Source of the DNA: an uncultured Clostridia bacterium
GTDB taxonomy: Bacteria; Bacillota; Clostridia; Oscillospirales; CAG-272
Length of the DNA stretch: 64,000 bases
Assembly: GCA_947631765.1 (NCBI GenBank)
Contig: CANRMP010000009.1
Location: forward strand, 16,507-80,506
Direction: 5' to 3'
The translations under genes and the position numbers were made by a program. The notes beneath the pieces are model-generated. The model was not told the DNA's origin. It searched no databases and saw nothing but the letters and a program-made list of their open reading frames with translations. This document shows, in pieces, positions 45,754 through 54,578 of this stretch (position 1 is its first letter; every line of letters starts with the position of its first letter).

Positions 45754-45788
45754 ATAGTCACTCAAATATAAAAACAGAGAATAAATAA

Positions 45789-45903
45789 AGCCCCGGTGCT
45801 GGCGGAATGTGAAGCAACACAGTGTGCCGAGGCGGCAGAAAATGTTCTGTCATTGCCGACCGTCTGGGCATCTTCCAAGGTTTTGGAGATGCTCTGTTTT
45901 TTT
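45789..45903 (+). ncRNA. ZTP (pfl motif) riboswitch with terminator
   Basis: The conserved first domain reads GTGCTGGCGGAATGTGAAG, and the conserved second strand is GCCGACCGTCTGGGCA at about 45855-45870. The order and spacing match the ZTP/pfl aptamer. Directly after it, GCATCTTCCAA (45868 onward) pairs with TTGGAGATGC, ending in a T run at 45896-45903. ZMP/ZTP accumulate when 10-formyl-tetrahydrofolate is short. By the known mechanism binding would favour readthrough into pflB, so that formate is made for one-carbon metabolism. Recognition is by motif, not by a covariance search. Confidence 0.9.
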
Positions 45904-45926
45904 ACTTAGGAAAGGAAGACAAATCT

Positions 45927-48158
45927 ATGAATTTCACGGAATGGGAAGACTTTGCAGACGGAGACTGGAGACAGCATATAAACGTGCGCGACTTTATCGT
46001 TAAAAACTACACGCCTTACACCGGAAACGCCGACTTTCTGTCTGGCGCAACCGAGCGCACAAAGACGCTTAACGCCAAGCTTTGCGAGCTGCAGCGCCTT
46101 GAAAGAGAAAGAGGCGGCGTGCTTTCGATTGACACTACCACGGTTTCTTCACTGTGCAATTATGACGCCGGATATATCGACAAGGACAATGAGCTTATAG
46201 TCGGGCTTCAAACAGACGAGCCGCTAAAGCGCGGAGTGAACCCCTTCGGAGGAATAAGAATGGTTCGCGCCGCCTGCGAAGCGTACGGATACAAGCTGTC
46301 CGACAAAATCGAAGAGTACTTTCGTTACCGCACAACGCATAATGACGGGGTTTTCAGAGTATACACCGATGAAATGAAGAAGGCAAGGCACTGCGCGCTT
46401 CTCACCGGTCTTCCCGATGCGTACGGCAGAGGGCGTATAATCGGCGATTACCGCAGAATAGCGCTTTACGGCGTAGACCTTCTCATTCAGGAGAAGAAAA
46501 AGGACAAAGCAAAAGTCGGAGAGCGCCTTATGACCTCTGACAATATAAAGCTGCTCGAAGAGCTTTACAGTCAGATTGACTTTTTAGACAAGCTGAAAAA
46601 GATGGCTCAAATTTACAACTGCGATATAAGCCGCCCCGCCTCATCTGCAAAAGAGGCGATACAGTGGACATATTTCGGATATCTTGCCGCAAACAAGGAG
46701 CAAAACGGCGCGGCAATGTCCTTTGGAAGATGCTCGACCTTCTTTGACATATATATCGAAAGAGATATGAAGCGCGGAATTCTTGACGAGGAGGGCGCCC
46801 AAGAGCTTATAGACCAGCTTGTGATAAAGCTTCGCGCCGCAAGACATCTTCGTACCCCCGAGTACAACGAGCTTTTCGGAGGCGACCCCATGTGGATTAC
46901 GGAAAGCGTCGGCGGGATGTGCGAAAATCACCGCACCCTTGTAACAAAAAGCTCATTCAGAATACTCAATACCTTATACACTTTAGGTACGTCGCCCGAG
47001 CCTAATCTCACCGTTCTTTGGAGCGCACGTCTGCCCGAAGGCTTCAAGCGTTTTTGTGCAAAGCTGTCTATGGATACCGACGCCATTCAGTATGAAAACG
47101 ACGACCTTATGAGAGTGACATACGGCGACGATTATGCTATAGCCTGCTGTGTTTCGGCAATGAAGGTCGGAAAGCAGATGCAGTTTTTCGGTGCAAGAAC
47201 CAACCTTGCAAAGCTGCTTCTTATCGCAATAAACGGCGGATACGACAATATGTCAAGGACCTATATCGGACCCTTGGAAAAGCCGATGACCGACGGGGTG
47301 CTCGACTATGAAAAGGTAAAGGAGAGATTTGACAGGTATCTTAGTTGGCTGTGCTCTTTGTATGTCAACACCATGAACTGCATTCATTATATGCACGACA
47401 AATACGCCTACGAAAAAACTCAAATGGCGCTTCACGATACCGACGTCGAACGTCTTATGGCGTTCGGAGTTGCCGGACTTTCGGTTATAACCGATTCGCT
47501 TTCCGCAATAAAATACGCCACCGTCAAGCCTGTAAGAGATGAAAACGGCTTTATTGTCGACTTTGAAACTGTCGGAGATTTCCCGAAATACGGAAATGAC
47601 GATGACAGAGTTGACGAGATTGCCGAAAATCTCCTACGTCAGGTCATAGGAGAGCTTAAGAAAACGCCCGCCTACAGAGGCGCCACTCACACTCTTTCTG
47701 TGCTCACCATAACCTCGAATGTCGTATACGGAAAGAAGACCGGCTCCACTCCCGACGGACGAAAAGCGGGCGAGCCCTTCGCTCCGGGCGCCAATCCGAT
47801 GCACAACAGAGAGACAAACGGCGCACTTGCTTCGCTGAATTCCGTGTCAAAGCTCCCGTATTCGGCTGCAATGGACGGCATTTCAAATACCTTCTCTATT
47901 ATTCCGGACGCGCTCGGACATTCCGAAAGCGAAAGAACAGAAAACCTTGTAAACATCCTTGACGGATATTTCGGCAGTAACGCTCATCATCTGAATGTAA
48001 ACGTGCTTAACAGAGAGACTCTTCTTCTGGCGTATGAGCATCCCGAAAACTACCCCAATCTGACAATAAGGGTCTCGGGCTACGCCGTAAACTTCTGCAA
48101 GCTTTCAAGAGAACAGCAAAGAGAGGTAATAATGCGCACCTTCCACTCAAGCGTATGA
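45927..48158 (+). CDS. pflB: Formate C-acetyltransferase (pyruvate formate-lyase)
   Basis: A 743-residue glycyl radical enzyme converting pyruvate and CoA to formate and acetyl-CoA under anoxia. The catalytic cysteine pair lies at Cys407-Cys408 ([10 protein letters not shown]) and the glycyl radical site at Gly718 ([10 protein letters not shown]). Adjacent cysteines distinguish it from most diol dehydratase relatives. ATG 45927 follows AGGAAAGGAAGA; an in-frame start further upstream would fall inside the riboswitch terminator. The activating enzyme gene pflA, often next to pflB, is absent here. Confidence 0.94.
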   Translation: MNFTEWEDFADGDWRQHINVRDFIVKNYTPYTGNADFLSGATERTKTLNAKLCELQRLERERGGVLSIDTTTVSSLCNYDAGYIDKDNELIVGLQTDEPLKRGVNPFGGIRMVRAACEAYGYKLSDKIEEYFRYRTTHNDGVFRVYTDEMKKARHCALLTGLPDAYGRGRIIGDYRRIALYGVDLLIQEKKKDKAKVGERLMTSDNIKLLEELYSQIDFLDKLKKMAQIYNCDISRPASSAKEAIQWTYFGYLAANKEQNGAAMSFGRCSTFFDIYIERDMKRGILDEEGAQELIDQLVIKLRAARHLRTPEYNELFGGDPMWITESVGGMCENHRTLVTKSSFRILNTLYTLGTSPEPNLTVLWSARLPEGFKRFCAKLSMDTDAIQYENDDLMRVTYGDDYAIACCVSAMKVGKQMQFFGARTNLAKLLLIAINGGYDNMSRTYIGPLEKPMTDGVLDYEKVKERFDRYLSWLCSLYVNTMNCIHYMHDKYAYEKTQMALHDTDVERLMAFGVAGLSVITDSLSAIKYATVKPVRDENGFIVDFETVGDFPKYGNDDDRVDEIAENLLRQVIGELKKTPAYRGATHTLSVLTITSNVVYGKKTGSTPDGRKAGEPFAPGANPMHNRETNGALASLNSVSKLPYSAAMDGISNTFSIIPDALGHSESERTENLVNILDGYFGSNAHHLNVNVLNRETLLLAYEHPENYPNLTIRVSGYAVNFCKLSREQQREVIMRTFHSSV

Positions 48159-48206
48159 GTGCTAAAATTTCCAAAAGCGAAATATTTCTTATTGAACATT
48201 AAAACC

Positions 48207-48253
48207 GCCCGACGTACATTTTTTTCAAAATGATACGTCGGGCTGAGTTTTTT
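48207..48253 (+). terminator. Intrinsic terminator after pflB
   Basis: GCCCGACGTA (48207-48216) pairs with TACGTCGGGC (48234-48243), followed by TGAGTTTTTT. Convergent copA lies 45 bases on. Confidence 0.8.
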
Positions 48254-48297
48254 GCTTTCCCTCTCTGGGGGAAAATTTTGACCGAAAAGTCGGCGCT

Positions 48298-48507
48298 TTA
48301 TTTAACGTCTGTAACCTTGTAATCCTGTTCTTCGACCGCTTTTTTGAGAATATCCGAGCTTACATCCTTGGTAAGAGTCACCACCGCATTGCCCTTTTCG
48401 TGGCTGACCTCGGCTGTCTCTACTCCGTCAATTGCCTCGAGCGCCTTTTTAACTCTCGCCTCGCAGTGCGCGCACATCATTCCTTCGATTTTAAGTGTCT
48501 TTGTCAT
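48298..48507 (-). CDS. copZ: Candidate independently translated CopZ copper chaperone within copA
   Basis: An ATG at 48507 inside the copA frame is preceded, at 9 bases, by a strong AAAAAGGAG ribosome binding site. Translation from it would give 69 residues beginning MTKTLKIEGMMCAHC, a complete HMA chaperone of CopZ length. The preceding copA codons are lysine-rich linker (KIKNKIKNTKKEQNI), like an intergenic stretch that lost its stop. Thus both a long fused protein and a free chaperone are possible. The internal start is seen; its use is inference. Confidence 0.5.
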   Translation of the reverse strand: MTKTLKIEGMMCAHCEARVKKALEAIDGVETAEVSHEKGNAVVTLTKDVSSDILKKAVEEQDYKVTDVK

Positions 48508-50823
48508 AATATTTTGCTCCTTTTTCGTGTTTTTTATTTTATTTTTGATCTTGCGATCTTTTTCTGCAGAGTATATTTTGAATAAATTCAGCCTCAGCGC
48601 GTTTGTGACAACGCAAAAGCTTGAAAGGCTCATTGCCGCGGCGGCAAACATAGGGCTGAGCTGCCATCCGAATACCGATATAAAAGCTCCCGCCGCAATG
48701 GGAATACCCACAACGTTATAAATAAAAGCCCAAAACAGATTCTCGTGAATATTTCTAAGAGTTGCGCGGCTAAGCCGTATGGCGGCGGGCAGGTCTGTAA
48801 GTCTGCTCTTCATAAGCACGATATCCGCCGCGTCTATTGCAATATCCGTGCCGGCGCCTATAGCAATACCCACGTCTGCCGAAACGAGCGCCGGAGCGTC
48901 GTTGATACCGTCACCGGTCATTATAACCTTGCCCTTTTGTTTAAGCTCTCTTATTGCCCTCTCCTTGCCCTCGGGAAGCACGCCGGCAATTACCTCGTCA
49001 ACTCCCGCCTGCTTTCCTATTGCATTTGCAGTCCTTTCATTGTCTCCGGTAAGCATAATAACGCGTATACCCATGTTTTGAAGCTGAGAAATTGCCATGG
49101 GACTGTCTTTTTTTATTGTATCCGCAACGGCAATAATGCCAAAAAGCTTATTCTCCCGCGCAAAGAACAAAGGAGTTTTCCCTTCACTTGAAAGCTGCTT
49201 TGAGCGCTCCCGCATGTCGCTCGGTATCTTGGCTTTTGTGCAAATAAAGTCAAAACTGCCGCCGCAAAGCTCATTTCCATCAAGAAGGGCGACAAGTCCG
49301 TTTCCGGGCAAAGCCCTGAAATCCGAGACCTCAAGCGCCTGTATATTTTTTTCCTTTGCCATTATGTTAACAGCCCTTGCCAAGGGGTGCTCGCTCTTTT
49401 GCTCAAGCGCATAAGCAAGCTCCAAAAGCTCATTTTCAAGGCACCCTTCGCATGGGATAATATCGGTAACGCGAGGCTCGCCGCAGGTTATTGTTCCCGT
49501 TTTGTCAAGCGCGACTATCCGAGCTCCCGCCGCACCCTCAAGGGCTGCGGCAGTCTTAAAGAGAATACCGTTCTTGGCGCCTACTCCGTTACCTACCATA
49601 ATAGCCACGGGGGTTGCAAGCCCCAATGCGCAGGGACAGCTTATGACAAGCACGGATATTCCGCGCGCCAGCGCAAAGCCGAAGGTCTGGCCTGTAATAA
49701 GCCACACAAAAACAGTAATAAGAGCAATACCCATGACAGTGGGAACGAACACGCCGGATACCTTATCGGCAACCTTTGCAATGGGGGCTTTTGTGGAGGC
49801 GGCGTCGCTTACCATCTGAATTATCTGCGAAAGGGTCGTGTCCTCCCCCACTCTTGTGGCTTCACAGCGAATATAGCCCGACTTGTTAATGGTTCCCGCC
49901 GACACGCTGTCGCCCACAGTCTTGTCGCAGGGAATACTCTCGCCGGTGAGAGCGGATTCGTCCACCGCACTTCCACCCTCCAAAACAATTCCGTCAACCG
50001 GAATACTCTCGCCCGGGCGCACCGCAAAAATATCGCCCTTTTTCACCTGATTTATCGAAACGCTTACCTCTTCCCCGTCCCTTATGACAATGGCGGTTTT
50101 GGGAGAGAGCTTCATGAGCCCTTTAAGCGCGTCGGTGGTCTTGCCCTTAGAGTGCGCTTCAAGCATCTTTCCAAGAGTAATAAGCGAAAGAATCATTGCC
50201 GCCGATTCAAAATAAAATTCGTGCATATAAGCCATAACGGCGTCGGTATTTCCCTTTGTCTGGGCGTCGGTCATGGCAAAAAGTACAAACGTGCTGTAAA
50301 TAAACGCCGCAGAGGAACCGAGCGCCACCAGCGCATCCATATTCGGCGCGCGATGCCAAAGGCTTTTAAAACCGCTTATAAAGAATTTCTGATTTATCAC
50401 CATTATTATTGCGGTAAGCAAAAGCTGAACAAGCCCCATTGCGATATGGTTTTCTGCCAAAAAAGACGGAAGCGGCAGTCCCCACATCATATGACCCATT
50501 GAAATATACATAAGGACTATCAAAAATCCGAGAGACGCTACAAGGCGCCGAATGAACACAGGGGTTTCCTTGTCCTTTAAGGCATCCTCGCCCTCCGGCA
50601 TACCGCCTTGCGCTTTTATTTCTTTTTTACGAAGCTCGGCGCCGTATCCGGCGTTCTCCACGGCGGCAATAATCTCCGAAGGAGAAGCGCTGCCTTCAAC
50701 TCCCATTGAATTTGTAAGCAGACTTACCGAGCATGAGGTAACGCCCGGAACCTTTGACACCGCCTTTTCCACCCGCGCACTGCAAGCCGCGCAGCTCATT
50801 CCCTTAACTAAATACTGTACCAT
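48298..50823 (-). CDS. copA: Copper-translocating P1B-type ATPase with N- and C-terminal HMA domains
   Basis: Exports Cu+ across the cell membrane. 841 residues. N-terminal HMA domain with GMSCAACSARVEK (CxxC), eight membrane helices, actuator TGES in SALTGESIP, the metal-site CPC in SCPCALGLATP, phosphorylation motif DKTGT, SEHPLARAV and GDGINDAPAL. Around residue 770 the core ends in a lysine-rich stretch, then a second HMA domain (GMMCAHCEARVKKA) makes up the last 69 residues. This tail reads as a CopZ chaperone joined in frame (see 48298-48507). csoR lies 80 bases upstream on the same strand. Confidence 0.95.
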   Translation of the reverse strand: MVQYLVKGMSCAACSARVEKAVSKVPGVTSCSVSLLTNSMGVEGSASPSEIIAAVENAGYGAELRKKEIKAQGGMPEGEDALKDKETPVFIRRLVASLGFLIVLMYISMGHMMWGLPLPSFLAENHIAMGLVQLLLTAIIMVINQKFFISGFKSLWHRAPNMDALVALGSSAAFIYSTFVLFAMTDAQTKGNTDAVMAYMHEFYFESAAMILSLITLGKMLEAHSKGKTTDALKGLMKLSPKTAIVIRDGEEVSVSINQVKKGDIFAVRPGESIPVDGIVLEGGSAVDESALTGESIPCDKTVGDSVSAGTINKSGYIRCEATRVGEDTTLSQIIQMVSDAASTKAPIAKVADKVSGVFVPTVMGIALITVFVWLITGQTFGFALARGISVLVISCPCALGLATPVAIMVGNGVGAKNGILFKTAAALEGAAGARIVALDKTGTITCGEPRVTDIIPCEGCLENELLELAYALEQKSEHPLARAVNIMAKEKNIQALEVSDFRALPGNGLVALLDGNELCGGSFDFICTKAKIPSDMRERSKQLSSEGKTPLFFARENKLFGIIAVADTIKKDSPMAISQLQNMGIRVIMLTGDNERTANAIGKQAGVDEVIAGVLPEGKERAIRELKQKGKVIMTGDGINDAPALVSADVGIAIGAGTDIAIDAADIVLMKSRLTDLPAAIRLSRATLRNIHENLFWAFIYNVVGIPIAAGAFISVFGWQLSPMFAAAAMSLSSFCVVTNALRLNLFKIYSAEKDRKIKNKIKNTKKEQNIMTKTLKIEGMMCAHCEARVKKALEAIDGVETAEVSHEKGNAVVTLTKDVSSDILKKAVEEQDYKVTDVK

Positions 50824-50903
50824 TTATTATATCTCACCTCCGCCAAAACCTATTATACCGATTGCCAAAGCATTCGATTACCATTATTATTTGATTGATT
50901 TTC

Positions 50904-51218
50904 TTATTTCATCAGCTTTTGCAGAGTCGCCACAAGCTCGTCAATAATATCGTCGTTTCCTTCTTTGACTCCCTTTATCACGCATCCCCGTATGTGGCTT
51001 GCAATAAGGTCACGGTTAAAGGAGTTGACAGCGGCGCAAACCGCGGCGGATTGGGTGAGAATATCGGTACAGTATGCGTTTTGCTCGATCATTCCCCTTA
51101 TTCCGCGTATCTGACCTTCAATTCGGTTAAGCCTGTGAATCAGCTTTTTTATCTCTTCCTCGGAGCGCACGGTAGTCTTGTTTTTTTCAAGGCACCCGCA
51201 ATTTTTTTCACCCTGCAT
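50904..51218 (-). CDS. csoR: Copper-sensing transcriptional repressor CsoR
   Basis: A 104-residue DUF156-family repressor. The Cu+ site is complete: Cys50, His75 and Cys79, with the same spacing (25 and 4) as the C-H-C set of characterised CsoR proteins. LNRIEGQIRGIRGMI is the typical first helix. Two additional N-terminal cysteines (GEKNCGCLEK) precede it. The operator at 51253-51273 lies just upstream, implying autoregulation together with copA, which follows by 80 bases. Confidence 0.93.
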   Translation of the reverse strand: MQGEKNCGCLEKNKTTVRSEEEIKKLIHRLNRIEGQIRGIRGMIEQNAYCTDILTQSAAVCAAVNSFNRDLIASHIRGCVIKGVKEGNDDIIDELVATLQKLMK

Positions 51219-51252
51219 AATAACTTCTCCCTTTTGCAGCTTTTACTATATT

Positions 51253-51273
51253 ATATACCCCCATGGGGTATAT
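51253..51273. promoter_or_regulatory. CsoR operator
   Basis: ATATACCCCC followed by ATGGGGTATAT forms a near-perfect inverted repeat of the CsoR class (TATACCCC / GGGGTATA). It lies 34 bases upstream of csoR, within its promoter region. Assigned from position and pattern. Confidence 0.8.
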
Positions 51274-51372
51274 GTCAATAGCTTTTTAAAAAAATGAGGC
51301 TTAAATATTCTTCCTTGCATTGAAATAAAGGGGCGCAAAAAGGAGAATAAGCGGGAATTTTTCAAAAAAGAC

Positions 51373-51401
51373 TTGACACGGCGCCAAGATAATAATAAAA
51401 T
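51373..51401 (+). promoter_or_regulatory. Predicted sigma-A promoter for plsY
   Basis: TTGACA at 51373-51378, 17-base spacer and TAAAAT at 51396-51401. The transcript has a leader of about 70 bases. Confidence 0.65.
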
Positions 51402-51423
51402 ATAGGGAGAACACGGCAAAGAC

Positions 51424-51442
51424 TTGTCGGGGTATACCCGAC
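51424..51442 (+). other. Small hairpin in the plsY leader
   Basis: TGTCGGG, a short loop and CCCGACA form a 7-base stem with GTATA in the loop. It is followed by CTCGGGAG but not by a T run, so it is not a terminator. The plsY ATG has no close ribosome binding site, so this leader may shape translation. Confidence 0.4.
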
Positions 51443-51478
51443 AGTGTGAGACCTCGGGAGATTACATAACAAAAAATC

Positions 51479-52087
51479 ATGTTTATTAAGATTATTATAT
51501 TTACAGTACTCGGATATTTATCCGGCAGTGTGCTTTACGCGCCGCTGTTTGCGAAATTATTCGGCAAAGGAGATATTATAGAAAAAAGTCGGGACAAAAA
51601 CCCGGGAACCGCAAACGCCTTTATGTACGGCGGATTTGTCTGCGGATTAGCCACGCTTATTTGCGATTTGTCAAAGGGCTTCTTCCCTGTTTGGCTTTGT
51701 ATGCGCGGAGCCTTTGATATGCGCGCTCTGCCTTTTGTTGTAGCCGCGCCGGTGGCGGGACACGCTTTTTCGCTGTTCAACCATTTCAAGGGCGGCAAGG
51801 GAATTGCCACCTCATTCGGCGTACTGCTCGGGCTTCTTCCCATGTGGCAGCCCGTTATATCTCTTGCGCTCTTTTTCGTTTTCTTTTCGCTTATACTTCG
51901 CATAACTCCCCATTATTACAGAACGCTGGCGTCATATATAGCCGCCCTTATATCCCTTTTCCTGATTGTCGGTCTTACCCCTCCTCTTTTCGGATTCGGC
52001 GTAATATGCGCTATTGTGTTTGTCAGGATGCTTGCAAGCAAGGAAGTTAAAACCAATTTTGAGGTGAAGCTGTTATGGAAGCGCTGA
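51479..52087 (+). CDS. plsY: Glycerol-3-phosphate acyltransferase PlsY
   Basis: Membrane enzyme acylating glycerol-3-phosphate with acyl-phosphate in the first step of phospholipid synthesis. 202 residues with five hydrophobic segments. The three loop motifs are visible: SGSVLYAPLFAKLFGKGD, RDKNPGTANAF and HFKGGKGIATSFG. The gene overlaps the next glycosyltransferase gene by 13 bases, so the two are co-translated. An in-frame TAA just before the ATG rules out a longer start. Confidence 0.92.
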   Translation: MFIKIIIFTVLGYLSGSVLYAPLFAKLFGKGDIIEKSRDKNPGTANAFMYGGFVCGLATLICDLSKGFFPVWLCMRGAFDMRALPFVVAAPVAGHAFSLFNHFKGGKGIATSFGVLLGLLPMWQPVISLALFFVFFSLILRITPHYYRTLASYIAALISLFLIVGLTPPLFGFGVICAIVFVRMLASKEVKTNFEVKLLWKR

Positions 52088-53184
52088 TTCTCTCCTGCGG
52101 CACGGGCGGAGGACACAACTCCGCGGGAAGGGCAATTCTTGAGGAAATGACAAATCGGGGACATCACGCCACAATGATAAACCCTTACACGTTAAAAAGC
52201 ACCCGTATAGCAAACGGCATTGACAAAAGCTATCTGCTTTTGGCGAAAAAAAGCCCGCGCGCCTTCGGCACGGTTTACAAGCTTGGCGATATGTACAGAA
52301 AGCTTCCCTTCCGCTCTCCCGTTTACTTTTTCAACAAAGCAATGTACTTCGAGCTTGAAAACTACCTTGCAAATAATCACTTTGACGTTGTGCTTATGCC
52401 CCATGTATTTCCGGCAGAAATTCTCACGGGAATTAAGAAAAAAGGGATAAAGGTGCCGAAAATGATCTTTTTGGCAACCGATTATGTCTGTATTCCCTTC
52501 ACCGAGGAAACCGACTGCGACGCCTATGTAATTCCCGCTCCCGACCTTGCAAGCGACTTTGCGCGGCGAGGAATAGACAAATCAAAGCTATATCCGCTCG
52601 GCATTCCCACAGCCGCAAAATTTCAAAAAAAGGAGAGCAAAAAGGAGGCAAGAGCAAGCCTTGGGCTGAGTTCGGACAAAACATATATCCTGATTTCCGG
52701 AGGAAGCATGGGTGGCGGAAAAATTTCAAAAATCGCCGAAGCCCTTGCAAACGGCTTTAAGGAAAGAGAGGACGTCGAGCTTATAGTCATCACCGCAAGC
52801 AACACCGAGCTTTTTGAAAAGCTCTCCCGCAGAAATCAAAAAAACCTCACACCCCTGTCCTACACCGAGGAAATAGACACATATATGCGGGCGTGTGACC
52901 TCTTTGTTACAAAGCCGGGCGGGCTGTCCTCAACCGAGGCGGCGGTATGCGGTGTGCCTCTCCTCCACACCGGAGCAATACCCGGATGCGAAACCTATAA
53001 CGCCGAATATTTCGTCTCTCATAAAATGAGCAAATTTTCCGAAATAACCGAGGAAAACGTATCCTTTTTGGAGGACATTATAAACGACCGCGAGCTGTGT
53101 CACGATATGGTAAGAAATCAGAAGCTGTACATAAATAATAAAGCCGCCTCCGACATCTGCGCTCTTGCGGAAAGCATTGTATAA
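52075..53184 (+). CDS. UgtP/MGDG-synthase-like glycolipid glycosyltransferase
   Basis: A 369-residue GT28-type glycosyltransferase. The N-terminal MGDG synthase domain begins LSCGTGGGHNSAGRAIL, and the C-terminal UDP-sugar domain has VTKPGGLSSTEAAVCGVPLL. The family adds glucose or galactose to diacylglycerol, giving glycolipids that can anchor lipoteichoic acid. Overlap with plsY supports a lipid role. The sugar and processivity are not readable. It is followed by a terminator shared with the convergent oxidoreductase. Confidence 0.85.
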   Translation: MEALILSCGTGGGHNSAGRAILEEMTNRGHHATMINPYTLKSTRIANGIDKSYLLLAKKSPRAFGTVYKLGDMYRKLPFRSPVYFFNKAMYFELENYLANNHFDVVLMPHVFPAEILTGIKKKGIKVPKMIFLATDYVCIPFTEETDCDAYVIPAPDLASDFARRGIDKSKLYPLGIPTAAKFQKKESKKEARASLGLSSDKTYILISGGSMGGGKISKIAEALANGFKEREDVELIVITASNTELFEKLSRRNQKNLTPLSYTEEIDTYMRACDLFVTKPGGLSSTEAAVCGVPLLHTGAIPGCETYNAEYFVSHKMSKFSEITEENVSFLEDIINDRELCHDMVRNQKLYINNKAASDICALAESIV

Positions 53185-53202
53185 AATACTTCAAAAAAAT
53201 TT

Positions 53203-53235
53203 CCGCCTCACGTAAAAATACGTGAGGCGGGTTTT
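53203..53235. terminator. Bidirectional intrinsic terminator
   Basis: CCGCCTCACGTA (53203-53214) pairs with TACGTGAGGCGG (53219-53230) around a 4-base loop, followed by GTTTTG; on the other strand AAATTT-rich sequence follows. Confidence 0.8.
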
Positions 53236-53253
53236 GCTTGCTTTGCTTTTTAA

Positions 53254-54345
53254 TTATTTATTGAAATAGTAAACGTCTCCGGTCTTTGAGGACTCGTAAA
53301 TTCCTTCGAGAATCTGTGTAACGACAAATGCCTGTTCGGGAAGCACGCAGGGCTGACGGCGATTTATAACCGCGTCTATCCACTGTCTTGCCTCTTTGAC
53401 AGACATATCCTCGCCCGCGTCGCCTTCATAGAATGCGGCGCCGCCTGCCGAAAGGTTAGGTCTTGTAATGAACTGTCTTGAATGACGCACTCCGTTGAGT
53501 CTGAGTCCGTCGAGCATGTCCGCACCGCCCTTGGTTCCGCAAATAACAGTAATAGCCTCGCGCGGGTCTGCATAGTTGAGCGCCCATGAAGATTCAAGCA
53601 CCACTGTTGCGCCGTTTTCCATAACTACAAAGCCGAACGCGCTGTCTTCAACCGTCATCTTTTCGGTGTCCCAGGGACCCCAGTCGTTACCCTGAAGGTC
53701 AGCGGGAAGCTTTCCGAGCTTGTGATAGGATGTGCCAAGGCACATTTTGGGCTTATAATTGTCCATCATCCAGAGGGTGAGGTCAAGCGAGTGAGTTCCG
53801 ATGTCGATAAGAGGACCGCCGCCCTGTTCATATTCATTGAGGAAAACGCCCCATGTGGGAACCGCGCGACGTCTTATAGCAATAGCTTTGGCAAAATAAA
53901 TTTCACCGAACGTCCCGTCAAGGCATTCCTGCTTCATGTACTGTGAGTCGTTGCGCTGACGGCTCTGATAGCCTATTGTAAGCAGTCTGCCCGTGCGATT
54001 TGCGGCGTCGATCATCTTTTTTGCCTCGGCGGAGTTTATTGCCATAGGCTTTTCGCACATAACGTCCTTACCTGCCTCAAGAGCGTCAACAGTTATAAAG
54101 CTGTGTGAACGGTTGGGGGTGCAAACGTGAACCACGTCAATGCTCTTGTCCTCAAGGAGCTTTTTGTAGTCGGTGTACACCTTTGCGTCGGCTGTTCCGT
54201 ACTGCGCCTTAGCCTTTAGGGCGCGCTCCTCAATGATATCGCAAAACGCAACCATCTCAACCTTGTTAATCTTCTTAAGGGAGGGCATATGCTTGCCGTT
54301 AGCTATACCTCCGCAGCCAATGATGCCAATTTTCAATTTTTCCAT
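53254..54345 (-). CDS. Gfo/Idh/MocA family NAD(P)-dependent oxidoreductase
   Basis: A 363-residue sugar-type dehydrogenase. N-terminal Rossmann fold GIIGCGGIANGKHMP binds NAD(P); VHVCTPNRSHSF and CEKPMAI are family motifs, with Lys of EKP in the active site. GGGPLIDIGTHSLDLTLWMM carries the catalytic histidine region. Substrate unknown: family members act on inositols, hexoses and amino sugars. AAAGGAAGGA precedes the ATG. It appears to be transcribed alone. Confidence 0.9.
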   Translation of the reverse strand: MEKLKIGIIGCGGIANGKHMPSLKKINKVEMVAFCDIIEERALKAKAQYGTADAKVYTDYKKLLEDKSIDVVHVCTPNRSHSFITVDALEAGKDVMCEKPMAINSAEAKKMIDAANRTGRLLTIGYQSRQRNDSQYMKQECLDGTFGEIYFAKAIAIRRRAVPTWGVFLNEYEQGGGPLIDIGTHSLDLTLWMMDNYKPKMCLGTSYHKLGKLPADLQGNDWGPWDTEKMTVEDSAFGFVVMENGATVVLESSWALNYADPREAITVICGTKGGADMLDGLRLNGVRHSRQFITRPNLSAGGAAFYEGDAGEDMSVKEARQWIDAVINRRQPCVLPEQAFVVTQILEGIYESSKTGDVYYFNK

Positions 54346-54507
54346 AACCGTGTCCTTCCTTTATGTATGAAATTTTTTATAAGCGCCCGGCGCTTTTTTT
54401 CATTTTTATCTTATCACAACATCCGCATTAAATCAAGACCTTTTTTGTTTTTTTGAGCAGTTTTATCAAAAGATTTTTCGAGTGCGATTTATAATCAAGT
54501 GCGCGCC

Positions 54508-54546
54508 AAAAAAGCTCCCGTTCAATACTTTTTCTTGAACGGGAGC
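54508..54546 (-). terminator. Intrinsic terminator after the surface transglutaminase gene
   Basis: On the minus strand GCTCCCGTTCAA pairs with TTGAACGGGAGC (54514-54546), followed by TTTTTT. It also fits the plus strand less well. Confidence 0.8.
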
Positions 54547-54578
54547 CCTTTTACTCGGCGGCGCCGCATTGTGCGCCT

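Noticed and set aside
49387..50502. 371-codon plus-strand frame opposite copA
   Set aside because: No family match and exactly antiparallel to the conserved CopA core.
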